A stretch of DNA of 64,000 bases from Hofstenia miamia (Eukaryota; Xenacoelomorpha; Acoela), in the NCBI GenBank assembly GCA_004352715.1, contig SCFE01000065.1:843112-907111 (forward strand), written 5' to 3'. The position numbers and the translations under genes were made by a program. A model generated the notes under the pieces. It worked only from the letters and a program-made list of their open reading frames with translations. It made no database searches and had not been told where the DNA came from. How positions within the stretch are numbered: the stretch's first letter is position 1; each line of letters begins with the position of its first letter. Below, piece by piece: positions 34,723 to 48,212 of this stretch.

Positions 34723-35064
34723 CAGTGTTGACAGGCCGACAAATTTTGGGGGCCTGAGCCGGTTTGCATATATTTTACTGCCCATAGAGGCCTGCTACGT
34801 GTTGTACTTGTTTCCTTACTACGACTTATTTCCCTATGCATTTTACCTAGTATGCATTCATCTAGGAAGAGAAATTTCTTCTTTACTGGAAGCATTTTTC
34901 CACTAAAGTTTCTTAAAGTAGCTACATTACTTACAGAATTTGCATTAATTTAAGAGGTTAATATGTAATTGAGAAACACATAACTTAATTCTTTTTTATT
35001 TGCGGCCGGTAAGGCTTGTAAAAATAAGGCATGTAGCCGGCCAGACGGCCGATGTGCAACTCTG
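34723..35064. mobile_element. hAT-type MITE with GGCCGNC ends
   Basis: The left end CAGTGTTGACAGGCCGAC and the right end in reverse complement CAGAGTTGCACATCGGCCG are an imperfect inverted pair. Flanking octamers agttagag and aggcagag match at six of eight sites, as expected for an older hAT insertion. About 342 bp, non-coding. Confidence 0.6.
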
Positions 35065-35532
35065 AGGCAGAGGATCGAATCCGTTTCACCCTTCTAAGTT
35101 ACTAAACAAAATTAGTCCAAAACTACTTGGACATGAACATCTTCGAATTTACACTTGAAACTATTATATAGATGTTCTCAAAAACTCTGAATAAAACTAG
35201 TCAATGAATGAAGATTAGACGTAGAGAGAAATTGTTCATGCTGTATACTTCTTCCATGCATTCTCAATTCTTCCTTTAGGTATCTATGCTAAGATACGTC
35301 AGTCTTCTTTTGCAGTTTTTGAATGTACTATATAGTGAAATTAGTGAACTAACCAAAAAGCAAAACGCAAAATAAGGTGATTGCCTCATCAATGAAAAAC
35401 GAAAGAAACTGAAAACTTGGTGAATGTTATAAAATGTCCCTTTGAGAGTTCTACTCAAGATGCACCTCCAAATATGAACAAATGGTGTGCAACATCTAAC
35501 AAACATGCACAATCCTTAAAAATGTGGCTTAC

Positions 35533-35590
35533 CTTTACCAGAAGGTGCTAATTTGACGGGTGGTGTTGCTCTACCCTTGGACTTGTTAGG
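35533..35590 (-). CDS. stac: STAC-like gene, Pro/Lys linker exon
   Basis: This 58-nt exon lies between a tttatgcag acceptor and a gtaagcc donor and encodes PNKSKGRATPPVKLAPSGK plus the first base (G) of the next codon. It is basic and proline-rich, typical of the disordered linker between the C1 and SH3 domains of STAC proteins. It begins in phase 0 as required by the C1 exon. It ends in phase 1, but the next recognisable exon (from 26059) with its best acceptor needs phase 2, so either a small exon is missing between 26.06 and 35.5 kb or an internal acceptor is used. Confidence 0.7.
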
Positions 35591-35922
35591 CTGCATAAAA
35601 ATTGGAAACTTAAATTGTCGAAAAAATTATAACCGATTTTTACACTTTAGTTATATTGCGTTCAAACATATATAACTGACTAAAGGTGCAGTTTTCCAAA
35701 TCTTCTAGTAAGGGATTTAACATATACCCAAAACTATATTATAATGTATAATAGTGAATTAACAATTCAAAATAAAACAGTACATCAAAAGATGATTTGA
35801 TATAACAAACGTAAACATTGTCTTCTTTCTGTTACTGCATAACTTAAAATCTAGAAAAATCGAGAAAATTATCAATTGATATTTCTGCTTAAGTATGCAC
35901 TTAAATCGAAGTAAAAACTCAC

Positions 35923-36014
35923 CGGCTGTCTGGTGCAGTAACTGACATTTTCTGAACACTTCGAATGCACAATTAATTTACAATGTTTGCATTTTAACGC
36001 AGCTTTTACAACAC
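35923..36014 (-). CDS. stac: STAC-like gene, exon with second half of C1 zinc finger
   Basis: This 92-nt exon lies between a tttttag acceptor and a gtgagt donor. It completes the Gly codon and encodes VVKAALKCKHCKLIVHSKC followed by SENVSYCTRQP. With the previous exon the zinc ligands read H-X12-C-X2-C-X13-C-X2-C-X4-H-X2-C-X6-C. The last spacing is one residue shorter than the textbook C1. An intron at the Gly in the middle of the finger is shared by many C1 genes. It ends in phase 0 and joins the linker exon at 35590 about 330 bases downstream. Just upstream (36087-36242) is a 2 x 78-bp tandem duplication inside the intron. Confidence 0.85.
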
Positions 36015-36086
36015 CTAAAAACGAAACGTCAGTTTTCGAAGCTCATTCGCAAACTAAGATTTAGCGGTTATTCAATGAATATTTTA

Positions 36087-36242
36087 GGCATAATATTATA
36101 TAGGCTTTGTAAGAAGATAAAATATAATTTCGAACAATCCGAAAAAACTGCATAATATTATATAGGCATAATATTATATAGGCTTTGTAAGAAGATAAAA
36201 TATAATTTCGAACAATCCGAAAAAACTGCATAATATTATATG
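36087..36242. repeat. Tandem duplication, 2 x 78 bp
   Basis: Two identical-looking units start ggcataatattatataggc at 36087 and 36165. The unit sits in the intron just upstream of the second C1 exon. Confidence 0.9.
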
Positions 36243-36325
36243 AAATAACGTTAAATAACGTCTGTTAGGTTTTAAGTGCTATACAGTATACAAAAATTAA
36301 AGTCTTAATCTAGGAGAGGGGGTTT

Positions 36326-39239
36326 AAAACTTGATGTCCAGTCGTACAAATCAGCACTCCACAACTGCGGTGTCATTGCATAATATACATGAAAGGGCGT
36401 AGGAAACCTTTCAATGAAGTTTTAATTGTAAATTATCTATTTCCTCAGTAAGAGTTTTTTTAAAAACTCATTGTCGCTTCAAATTATTATTGGAAAGTTT
36501 TAAGCATATACAATCAATCATGAATTATGGTTTTTAATAATAATAAAATTATAATAAAATAATACTCATTGATGTCATATTGCCCACATTACAAACATAA
36601 AATAATATGAATAAAATAAGAAATGTGAAAAAAACTTTAAAATTATCAAAGAAAAGAATTCTTAGATACCTAATAACATGTACTTTACGCATGGTATTAG
36701 AAAAAGGACTTCTATTTAGAAGGCTTTGGCTTAGAGAGAAAGCAATGAAGTTAATTTTTTAGGACAATAATTGAAATGAAGACGATAAAATAGATTGCGA
36801 TTTCGGAGGTGTTATTGGTGTTTATAGATATGTTTAGTATCATAAAATGAGTGTCCTAAAAGAATTCACGACACTTGAACCTTCGAAGTTGAAAATATGC
36901 CATCCGTGTTGTTTTGGATGACTCATACTGTAAGCTGGCGTAATAACGCTTGTGAAAAGTAGCAACATGAGCAAAAACTATATTAAATGTGGATTAGAAA
37001 ACAGTAATTTAAATAAAATTATAAGTAGTTTAGTTGTAATTTTATCAAAGAAGGACTTGGAGATACAATTTATTTGAATCATCTAAATGTTAATTTTGAT
37101 TGATTTATATTCTACAGAATTTCTTTTGAAATATTAATATATGACATGTGCTAACCAATTCAATAGTACTATCATATTTAGGTCAATCAAAATACGAAGA
37201 AAATTAATCATTCTGAGCAAACTTCTACACATTATTTCAGTCGCATTTTCAAATCTTTCCATTTTCTCAAAAACCTGACACCAGTTGACACAATGAATAG
37301 CTTAGGATAAAGAAACTCTATTCCCTGTCCCACTAAAATTGAAAAATGATTTTTTCATAATGTTTAATAATTTTTACATATCTATTTTGACTGCAGTAGT
37401 TTTCTAAAAAATTGACCTGTCCAAATATCATTATCTTTGCTTTATGTGCAATGTATATGAAAGATTTCAATGAATGAGCATATTGAATTAAATATTCAAG
37501 CATTCTTAGTCCATTTCTAAGAGCGAGGTATCATATAGCTGTTAGAGGGGCATTTCAAAATTTTGCCAAACTTTCCAAAATATACACTGCAAATATCCAA
37601 AATCAATATAAATAAGTGAACAACAATATCTTGAGTGGAATAGGTCTGTATTTAGGACTTCTTTCACAATTCGCAAGGGAAGCAAATNAAAACTTGATGT
37701 CCAGTCGTACAAATCAGCACTCCACAACTGCGGTGTCATTGCATAATATACATGAAAGGGCGTAGGAAACCTTTCAATGAAGTTTTAATTGTAAATTATC
37801 TATTTCCTCAGTAAGAGTTTTTTTAAAAACTCATTGTCGCTTCAAATTATTATTGGAAAGTTTTAAGCATATACAATCAATCATGAATTATGGTTTTTAA
37901 TAATAATAAAATTATAATAAAATAATACTCATTGATGTCATATTGGCCACATTACAAACATAAAATAATATGAATAAAATAAGAAATGTAAAAAAACTTT
38001 AAAATTATCAAAGAAAAGAATTCTTAGATACCTAATAACATGTTCTTTACGCATGGTATTAGAAAAAGGACTTCTATTTAGAAGGCTTTGGCTTAGAGAG
38101 AAAGCAATGAAGTTAATTTTTTAGGACAATAATTGAAATGAAGACGATAAAATAGATTGCGATTTCGGAGGTGTTATTGGTGTTTATAGATATGTTTAGT
38201 ATCATAAAATGAGTGTCCTAAAAGAATTCACGACACTTGAACCTTCGAAGTTGAAAATATGCCATCCGTGTTGTTTTGGATGACTCATACTGTAAGCTGG
38301 CGTAATAACGCTTGTGAAAAGTAGCAACATGAGCAAAAACTATATTAAATGTGGATTAGAAAACAGTAATTTAAATAAAATTATAAGTAGTTTAGTTGTA
38401 ATTTTATCAAAGAAGGACTTGGAGATAGAATTTATTTGAATCATCTAAATGTTAATTTTGATTGATTTATATTCTACAGGATTTCTTTTGAAATATTAAA
38501 ATATATGACCTGTGCTAACCAATTCAATAGTACTATCATATTTAGGTCAATCAAAATACGAAGAAAATTAATCATTCTGAGCAAACTTCTACACATTATT
38601 TCAGTCGCATTTTCAAATCTTTCCATTTTCTCAAAAACCTGACACCAGTTGACACAANATATTCTACAGAATTTCTTTTGAAATATTAATATATGACATG
38701 TGCTAACCAATTCAATAGTACTATCATATTTAGGTCAATCAAAATACGAAGAAAATTAATCATTCTGAGCAAACTTCTACACATTATTTCAGTCGCATTT
38801 TCAAATCTTTCCATTTTCTCAAAAACCTGACACCAGTTGACACAATGAATAGCTTAGGATAAAGAAACTCTATTCCCTGTCCCACTAAAATTGAAAAATG
38901 ATTTTTTCATAATGTTTAATAATTTTTACATATCTATTTTGACTGCAGTAGTTTTCTAAAAAATTGACCTGTCCAAATATCATTATCTTTGCTTTATGTG
39001 CAATGTATATGAAAGATTTCAATGAATGAGCATATTGAATTAAATATTCAAGCATTCTTAGTCCATTTCTAAGAGCGAGGTATCATATAGCTGTTAGAGG
39101 GGCATTTCAAAATTTTGCCAAACTTTCCAAAATATACACTGCAAATATCCAAAATCAATATAAATAAGTGAACAACAATATCTTGAGTGGAATAGGTCTG
39201 TATTTAGGACTTCTTTCACAATTCGCAAGGGAAGCAAAT
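36326..39239. repeat. Triplicated segment, probable haplotype artefact
   Basis: Block A (36326-37687) is followed by a single N (37688). Block B (37689-38657) repeats A from its start through about 37293. A second N (38658) precedes block C (38659-39239), which repeats A 37107-37687 exactly in length (581 bp) and then continues into new sequence. B differs from A by a handful of bases (attgcccac/attggccac, acatgtac/acatgttc). The content is plain intron. Confidence 0.9.
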
Positions 39240-42200
39240 TGAATAAAAAGATAATGTGACGGGAAAAGAGTAAATTTTGGCAGAATTAACGCATCAAAAT
39301 TCCCCAAACGCTCGCTGGTGATGTTGTAATTAACGATTAGGGGGAGCACATTGCAAGTATTAAACATCTTATTACAATCAGACAGGTTAATTAACAACCT
39401 TAATCCATTCCCCAGCGATGTTGGATTCAGATTTAGAACGTTTCAGACCCATGTGCAATTAATCAATAGATATTATTCACAACAGAAAATTGTCAAACTG
39501 ACATGCATTCGTCTGCCACCTTCGAAATCACGGTTATTGTACGGAATTTTAATTGGTTTCTCAATTTTCGTTATAACAATATCAAATTAGCATTAAATAC
39601 GTAAAAATTTTCAAATGCACTTTAAACCCTAGAAACGAGAGGATAGGTCAAAATGACCTATAAGCCTTATTTTGTTTGCTTCATTATTCATTCAACAAAA
39701 ACACTGGCAGGTACATATACTTCCAATTATGTTGATAATCTCATTGAATTTACAATTAGTAAAAATTTTGTTTCTATTCAATAATTTTCGCATTTGAAAC
39801 ATCAGATGTCAATATATTCTCAAGGAGTGCTCGCTGTTCTAGTGTTAACATAAAAAGTATTATATCTGTACAGGATAAATATAAATGTAAACATGTAGCA
39901 ACTAGAAAATTAGTTAAATACTCTAAGAAGTCTTTACAAATATTATTTCTGAATAGAGCTCACTTGCATTCAAAAGGAGAAATCGGGTTTCTATTATGTA
40001 ATCAGGTATCAGCAATTAACTAAGCTTATGATAACTGTTCCTTTCTGACGCATTGAGCCATTTAGAAAGTAATTCGAAGTTACTTAATGAATAATTCTGT
40101 ATCTACCAGCAAACAACGCCAGTGAACAACAAAGCTTGGTGGTTTAGTTGACTAATTCAATGAAATCTAAGAACCATTGTCCATTACCTAGGTTAAGAAT
40201 ACTCACTTTCTATAAGGTGAACACTTTACGCATTTTGGTAAATAAATGCTTTAAATTGGACAAACTTCTTTCCTACAGAAGCACAAATGATGAAAAACAT
40301 CATTTTAGAAAGCGACAGCTGGAGATCGAGTGGCAGTTAGAAGGACCGCCCTATTTCAATACCAGTGTTCTATGAATGGATTGATTCTATCTTCCTCAGA
40401 ACATGATCTTGAGCATTAGGAATCAAGGTTTTCTGCTACAACTTGCTAGGAATATGAGATTTTCATTACATAAATTTGTAAGCTGTGTCAAACGTTTTAT
40501 TTCTTGTAGATTATACATGAACATTGATTAATGTAGGTGAAATTATTAAGTTAACTTAAGTTCGAATATATCACTCGAAAAGATATCCATGGTGAACAGA
40601 TTCACTGGGTGATATTGGAACTGTTTAAATTCCTTATTCTCGACTGAACAAACTTATAAATTATGTTTCGCAAATCACTTTGCCGCATAGAATATATTTA
40701 CTTCATTTGTCATTCCAATGTATACAAATACCAGTATTGATTAAAATTTTGAAAGGTACATCTATTCGACTTGGTTAAAAGATAAATGCAATATTTCAGA
40801 AAATGATGAATAAAAATTAAAAATAATTTTTATGCTAGACAGCTATTCGTAATTGACGTGTACGCATTGATCTAATTTTCAGAAAACCACTAAATTACGC
40901 TAAAATTGATTAAGTGTTGAAATGTCGCAGTGGGAATAATTATAAGTTTAACGAGTGACTTGGCCATGTAGGGCAATGATGTCTTCAATCAAAAGTACCT
41001 GTCAGTTATAAACTCAAGTGCTTAACCGCGACAATTTTATATTTTCTGAATATTGGCGAAGACTAGTTCAAAAATGCAGAGAATATATAATGCAATTGAA
41101 TAACCTTAAAGATAATTTGCACTTCTCCGAATGCAACTTTATATAAAATAACGGAATTCCGATGTTAGGAATTACATATAAGTAAGATTCATACAAATGA
41201 TTTGAAAAATTAGTTTTTGTATTAAAAGTAAATTTGGAGCCAAACACTTACTTCATGTTCAATGTTTGTTTATTACAAGATTAACATAAAATAAGTACTT
41301 TTAATACCATGTATTTTGAACAAAGTAGATTTTAACCACATTAAGAAGAGTTTAAATATGAAATTATAGGGAACATTACTTTTAAAAAATAGTTTGTCTA
41401 CAGAGTCCATTATGATTTTTGTTCTACAAGTAAATATAAAATAATGGTGGGGCCCTGCGAGTATTCGAACTTGACAGGAGGTCAGAAAACTCAACTCGAC
41501 ACTTCAAGTACTAGAAAGCAACTCGATATTAGTTTAAATGGAATCTTTTTTTCTTCAATTTCTGCCTGTAATGTCGAAGAATCCATTGATCTTGGTTTTT
41601 CTTTTTAGTTTAACATGATGCGATTCTTTTGTACATTTATATAGGGTTGTTCAAAATGTAACAGTTATATATATCTTAGCCTAACGAGAAAAAATAATGT
41701 AAACATAATTGTAACTTGACTGGAGCCTAAAACAATTCACCTCGAAGGTGTCTAACTCGTGGAGTGACAAAATCCCCCAAACATAAGGCTACCGGTAAAT
41801 ATAAAGAACATAAATTTAATCAAGATAAAAATTCCCGAGTTAGGTAAATACCTTCGGAAAACCTGTCCCATTCTAACATCTGAACTCGAATTTTCTATAG
41901 ACAAAAACCGTCAATAAATTTACACAAAATCACAGCATTACTTTGGGTGGTACTGTATAGTAGGTTGAAAACAAATTTTTAAGCATTAGTAAGAAACCAA
42001 ATGTAGTTAAGACAGGCCTTTAGTAGATCACGTTTTAATCACACTTTAAAACATTTCAATTTGAAGAATTGAGTGGTAAGTACAGAGAGTTTAGACTTAA
42101 AATTATAAACAGTCAACTGTTTAGAGTGTCAGTGAAATAACGACGCTAGCGTTGACTTAGATTCTATTGTTTAAATTCTGTAGCATGTATTTAACTAATA

Positions 42201-43296
42201 ATATTTTTCAACATTTAACCAGAGTGCTTTGCTGTTACACTACAAGGTTTCAAGGGAAGATAAATTAATTAAAAATATTCACTTCTTTTCTCAAGAGGCC
42301 ATTCCGACATACCACTTAATCTGTGACTTTAAACTAACAAAATTAATTTGGAAGTTAAAAATTAATTTCACCGTTACAATTACATCAAAGACACGAAGCT
42401 ATTCCTTCCCACCTTCTAGAAGAGATTAGGGGAAAATTGAAATATTTATTAAACACCGTCATGATATGCAATGAACGTATATGTCGACAGAATTCATATC
42501 AAAATAAAATATATAATTGATAAATTTATTCCCTATATAGCCTTATTAACCGAAAATTGTCACACATGGCATGTCGAAAAAGAATTTGTGCGTCTGCAAG
42601 CGCCAATAATATTTGTCTAGCTTAACAATAACCGAATGTTTAAGATTACAATAATGAAAACATTTTAACTAGTATGATATATGAGAAAATATAAGCATTT
42701 GGCTAACAATGAAAAGTTCGCCCACGGGGATGAAAGTTTAATGGAAAGGCGTAAATTAATCAGCGGGAAACTTAATTAAAACTTTTCTCACAAAATTGAA
42801 AAGTAATTTTAATAAAAAGTGTCACATGCGTAATAAGTAAATAAGATATTCAGCGAAGAAAGTCTATGTCTCGTCGCAACTCCACGTGAAAATTTATTTG
42901 GATTTACGTTAGAAAAAATTTCAATTCACAGATGTTTTATGTATAAAACCTGTTAACACATTCGTCAAGACAGTTTCTTAGGCATGAAATCTCAATAAAG
43001 AAGTAACATATACAGGACACAACTAACAAAATCATATTAAAACTTAAATATGCTGCACATTACTTCAAACTTTGATATAAATTTAAAAACCATACTAATT
43101 AACAAATATTTCGATTAATTTCGAAATAAAAATTAGATTCTTGTGAAATTTAAAATATTGACATGGCCAATAGCAGTACATAGATTGACTTTTCTAAATA
43201 TATTATAGAAAACTAACCAAGAAATTTTATCAATGATGATTAAGTAAGTCTTTTAGAAATATTCGACACACTAGCGCGTGAATGAGGTGTACACGG
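39240..43296. other. Intron, nothing recognised
   Basis: About 4 kb of A+T-rich intron with only short random ORFs. A tatagggttgttcaaaatgt string at 41640-41660 recalls a mariner end, but no partner was found. Confidence 0.45.
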
Positions 43297-43388
43297 CAGA
43301 CTTGTCAATGAACCGAAATTTCTGAGCTCGGCTCGGCTCGGCTCCGCTCGTTTAAATGTTGAGTAAATTCGGGTCGTTGATAAGTCTG
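43297..43388. mobile_element. hAT-type MITE, family CAGACTTGTC, 92-bp derivative
   Basis: A miniature copy keeps both terminal repeats (CAGACTTGTCAATGAACC, and GATAAGTCTG at the right), one gctcggctcggctc array and a perfect octamer duplication gtacacgg (43289-43296, 43389-43396). The internal 270 bp is missing, yet the duplication shows it transposed in this short form or was deleted after insertion. Confidence 0.85.
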
Positions 43389-43396
43389 GTACACGG

Positions 43397-45549
43397 TATA
43401 TCCGGGAAGTTACTATGAGATTCCTTAGAGTAGTTATATTACACTAGAAGAAAGCAGAAATTGTCGGATGTAAAATTTTGATATGAGTTGAGTTTGCATT
43501 GGTCTCTGAGAATCACAACCGAAAATTTTCAGGACTACACACCAAGCATTTTTTTCAGAATGCTGTCGATCAACAAATAACAATAGTATTTTATACACTT
43601 GAAATCGAAATTCTTGCCATTTGCAGGTTTGAGTTTGAAGAGGAATGACTCTCACAGTGATGAAATATAGTTTCTTCTAGTTTCAGGGATGGTAAAATCC
43701 CAAGCAGGTTCCCTCTAATATTAAAAGTGATCATTGACTAGAACAATATTTCCCAAATATTAGCTTAAATCGCAAAAAACTCGAAAACGTGGAAGGTGCA
43801 AATTCTGCTGACTGCCTACTTGTCGAAAAATAGATGTTTTGAGTTAAATGGCTAAGAGGAAAATTTCTATATTTTCTGTAACAACTTTGGCTTTAAACCA
43901 AAAACAGTTAACATGTTATTCTAACTACTTATTCTTGTGAAAGATCACATGGCGGCTGGTAAATTTACAAGAAGCAAATATGAACTTCACTCTTAATACT
44001 CAATGGAGAAACATGACGTCAAATTTCAATCGAGAATAACTTCCAGAATTTTTCTAGATGAAGATGATCAAAGAGTTTTTCAAAAAGAGCCACTCAGTCT
44101 AGGAGTCTGGCATTAGAAATTATTCCATTTAGTAATCAATTGGATTTGGCCTCAAGTGCATGCCATTGTGGCATATGTGGTCATGTCAAATCAATCCAGC
44201 AAAGATAGCGATAATTGAATTAACTAAGCACGGGTTATTTACTTAGAACAATAGTGGTATCCACTGTCAGTTGAGTTCTACTCAAGAATGCAAGAAAATG
44301 CAAGGGTAAGGGCAAGACTCCAATTTTGAAGATTTGAGTGCTAGAAAAAGACATCACACCACCAATCATTTATTAAAGTCAAGCAAAAATATAATTTAGG
44401 AATTCTAAAATAATAGTTGGACATTTGGAGTTTACTAATGAAGTTAAAAATCGGAATTGAATTTGTGGGGGCTAAGTATTTAGAGAAAATAAATTTAGTT
44501 GACACCAGATTTTGAAATGCATTAAAGTTATTTGTTAGGTGAACATATTTCAGCGATTCCTTTGTAGTGAAAAAAGAGCTCCCACATATGCTGTTTCCAT
44601 CTACAAATAACTATAAAATAACTCATCTTAACATAAACAGCTGTATTAGGCGCATTAACCGATCGCTTTTCTATGTCGTCAACAATAAGAGATGCTCTTT
44701 CGAGCAAAAATCAATTTATTCATCATAATTTCAATGAAAAGTTTTTATTATATCAGATGCACGCTAAAAATTTTAAGGGGAACCGTATTCATTGATGAAC
44801 TATAACTACTCAAAAATTATATTCAATATGTATGCATACTTGATTATTAATTTGCAAAAACGTCTTTAATACAATTTTAAGAACCAAATATATCTTTATC
44901 AATATCGAAAATAATAATAGTAATAATGCAAGGTTTTATTACCTGTACCTAACGGAAAAAAATCAAATAGATAAAAAGTAAAATCAATAACATTACAAAT
45001 TTTTAAAGGAACACTTTATAGAAAAGTCTTCTTATGTTTATCAGTCCAACAGCAAAGGTTTTCTAAAATATTATCGTGATGTTTCCTTGTTGGATAATTG
45101 ATACAAATGAGCATTAAAAGAATGGGATTCGTCACTCAAAATCTTCTCAACATATCATTGAAATTGTTTCCTGAATACTGTTTTATTAATCAATAAACGA
45201 TATTACACAAAACAATTGGATAGACTTCCTTAATAAGCAAGGTAGACAAACAGTAGCCGCATAAGGATAGTCAAGATGTATGATACAAATAACCGCTCAG
45301 TTGAAGCTCTAGGTAATAAGTGCACTAAGATAAAATTGCATATTCTTCGATAACTACAGTTATATTGAAAAGAACTTAGAAATGAGTGGATCCATTTTTC
45401 AAAGAGAAATTGGGATAAATGTAATTAATATGAATTTCACACAAAACTGGGGACAAGATCAGGGTGATGCTATAATTTCAAGGCATTAGAATTTCTAGTC
45501 AACCAAAAGTTGAAATATTTATTAAAACGATGTAAACCATTATCACCAC
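43397..45549. other. Intron, nothing recognised
   Basis: A+T-rich. No exon or element end. Confidence 0.5.
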
Positions 45550-45834
45550 CATGGTTTTCGAGTACTCGGAATGTAGGAACTCGAATAAGCTCGCAAAACT
45601 CGATAAGAAAAATCATCGAAACTCGAACTCTATCGAAAATCCACTCGAAAATACTACAAAAATTAAATATTTTTAAATAACTGTTATTAGTTTAGAAAAC
45701 TCGGAATTATCGTAAAACAAATGTTTTTACGCTAAAAAATTCGAAATTAGAAAAAACTCAATCGACCTCGGAATTTTCTTTAAGAAAATACTCGAACTTG
45801 GACCGAGTAACTCGAACTCTACTCGAAATCCCTG
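45550..45834. mobile_element. hAT-type MITE with ACTCGA motifs
   Basis: This 285-bp element is packed with actcgaa/ttcgagt motifs. The left end CATGGTTTTCGAGTACTCGG pairs with the right end in reverse complement CAGGGATTTCGAGTAGAG. Flanking octamers atcaccac and atcacaac match at seven of eight. Confidence 0.75.
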
Positions 45835-48178
45835 ATCACAACAGTAATAGTGTGGACAACAAAACGTTGCAAAAAAAATTCTCCACATATGTATATTTGG
45901 ATTCTACGATTATACTTTAGTGTGCATTTTCATAAAACAATAAACGTTTATGTTGAAAACATTTGAATACAAAAATAAGTCGAAGTTTGAATAAAGACGT
46001 TTTAATTTCATTTTGTTGTAACCACAGGAAATCTTAACAATAGAATAAACGAAAGTGAGAGATGGCGAAAGAAACACTTCCTTCTGAACTGCATGGGTTG
46101 TCTATTAACAAGTGAATCATAAATTATAATTCTTCAATTAATTTTGACTGATGGCACACAATTGAAAAAACAGTCCTAATCATTTTGAGTTAAGGCTGCA
46201 GAAAAACTTAATGAAACAAAAATAGTTTTATTAAAATTTATAAACTTTCAAGCAAATTTCAAAAAAAGTTAAACAAATATTTACAAATCATACATACTAA
46301 AGTAAAGTGAAATTGGTAGTTGGACCGCGTTAAATATAATCTGAAAGAACCTATGAGCGGTGTCATAAGCAGCCAATAATTTTCAACCACACCTGACTTG
46401 GACAAAAATATATTCAGGATGTGTAATTTAAACAACAGGTCATCTCTGTTCCCTGCACACAATACATGACGAATAAAAATTTTCTTTGAAAAAATTGAAA
46501 TTCGTTTGATATTTTCAAGTTTGCAATGGACCAGTGCTAAACAATTTTCAAATATTCTTTGAATTGCTTTGAAAATTTGTTAGAAGTTAATACCAGTCTC
46601 GTGAACCTCATGACAGATTACAACTACAATGGAAGTATAGAAAAATCACACAGAGTGTTGCTTACAGATTCTAATGCTTATAGCCTCATCATTATACACA
46701 ACTATTTAGAAATTTTCAAAAAAACTGCTAAAAATCCCTCGTTGGAGCTCAATCAATTAATGTTATGCATAACAGATGAAACTACGAAAAAGAATCCACA
46801 GAGTCACATCAACTTGAAAATTTAATGAGCTTCTTTTGTAGGCTACGACCAATTTTGGGATATTTTTAATGCAACTCCGTTCTTCTAACAAAGAACCAAA
46901 CAAAGGCGAAAAGAATAGCTGCAATTGGGAAGGAATTTTCACTATTAAACAGAAACATCAGCTTTTGGAATTTACCAGCATAAAAATGGTTTCTTATATG
47001 AATTGCAAGCATTTACGGCAAACGTGATAAGACGTATTTAAATCTAGCAAAGGCTTCAATATTTATCAATTATTTACACTTGGATTGAAAATTAATCTTG
47101 AATCACCAGCAGGAAATATAAATAGGGCTTAAGTTACCATATTGACAATATAATTGACAATTCTAACAAATCTGTTAATTGTAAATTAATCAATTGAAAA
47201 AGCACTTTCTAATCTTTAATTTTAAGAACTAATCGAAAATACTTGTACATTTTTATTTACATTTTGGTTTGTAAGCCCAATACATTCTAACACAAGGATG
47301 GTCGATACTGCATGATAAAAATCGCATAGAAGACACTCCAATATTCGCTTGAAACTTTTTAGGTGTTTTTTTAAATTAGTGGAAAAGCTTATTACTCGCA
47401 AACTAATAAAGATATCCAAAACCCAAAAACTTCCCAGGATAGAAGACTAAGTTCTCTTTCAGTTACGCTTTAAAATCCGACCCGAACGTAGCGTCAATGC
47501 ATCTTGGGTTGTCTGTCTATAAGGAAATCAATGTTTCAGTAGTGAATACTCCGAATAATGAAAATTTTTCTACAACTGAATCAGTAAATACTCACATAAA
47601 ACTATTCAATTCTTTTCGTTTTAATGCCTAGTCATTCCCACGCATGTAGCGATTCAAATGAATTTGGAAAAAAACATCCATAATGCAGATCATACAAATT
47701 ATTCTGATGATTTCGCGCATAATATATTCTAAGAAAATTTACGCAAAAATAATTAGTGTGAGTTTCTCGCCTAATACACGCCACGTCTTTAACTACATTT
47801 AAAAACACGTCTGCATACGGTAATCAACAAATTATTTGAAGTACAAAAATCGCAGTTCACATCTCGTTGCACTTACAGTAATGGTGTGCGGGTAAGGCCA
47901 TTCAAACCCGATACCCCACAAGCGATCTACCCGCATGTAACGATTATAAAAGATCGGGAAATTTTGCTCGTTATATTCGATGTATTATAGTTGGCTGAGA
48001 GATAGTGGTTAATTCAATCATTTAATCGTTTGTAGAGTTTTTCTAAAGCCGCACCTGCCAATCAAAAATACTTTATTACCCATACGCCATATCCTATAAC
48101 AATTATGCACACACTTTTTCATGCCTTCGGACGAACAGTACCCAGTATTCGCGCATATCACTAAAATATATGCATATA

Positions 48179-48212
<34 letters not shown>

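Noticed and set aside
35070-35095. gatcgaatccgtttcac as a tRNA T-arm
   Set aside because: No anticodon arm, acceptor pairing or internal promoter A box around it.
37107-39239. Recent tandem triplication as a real biological event
   Set aside because: Copy borders coincide with single N joins, which is better explained by haplotypes laid in series.
46559-46825. 88-codon plus-strand ORF in an intron
   Set aside because: Residue mix looks protein-like, but I find no family, no neighbouring exons and no element ends.
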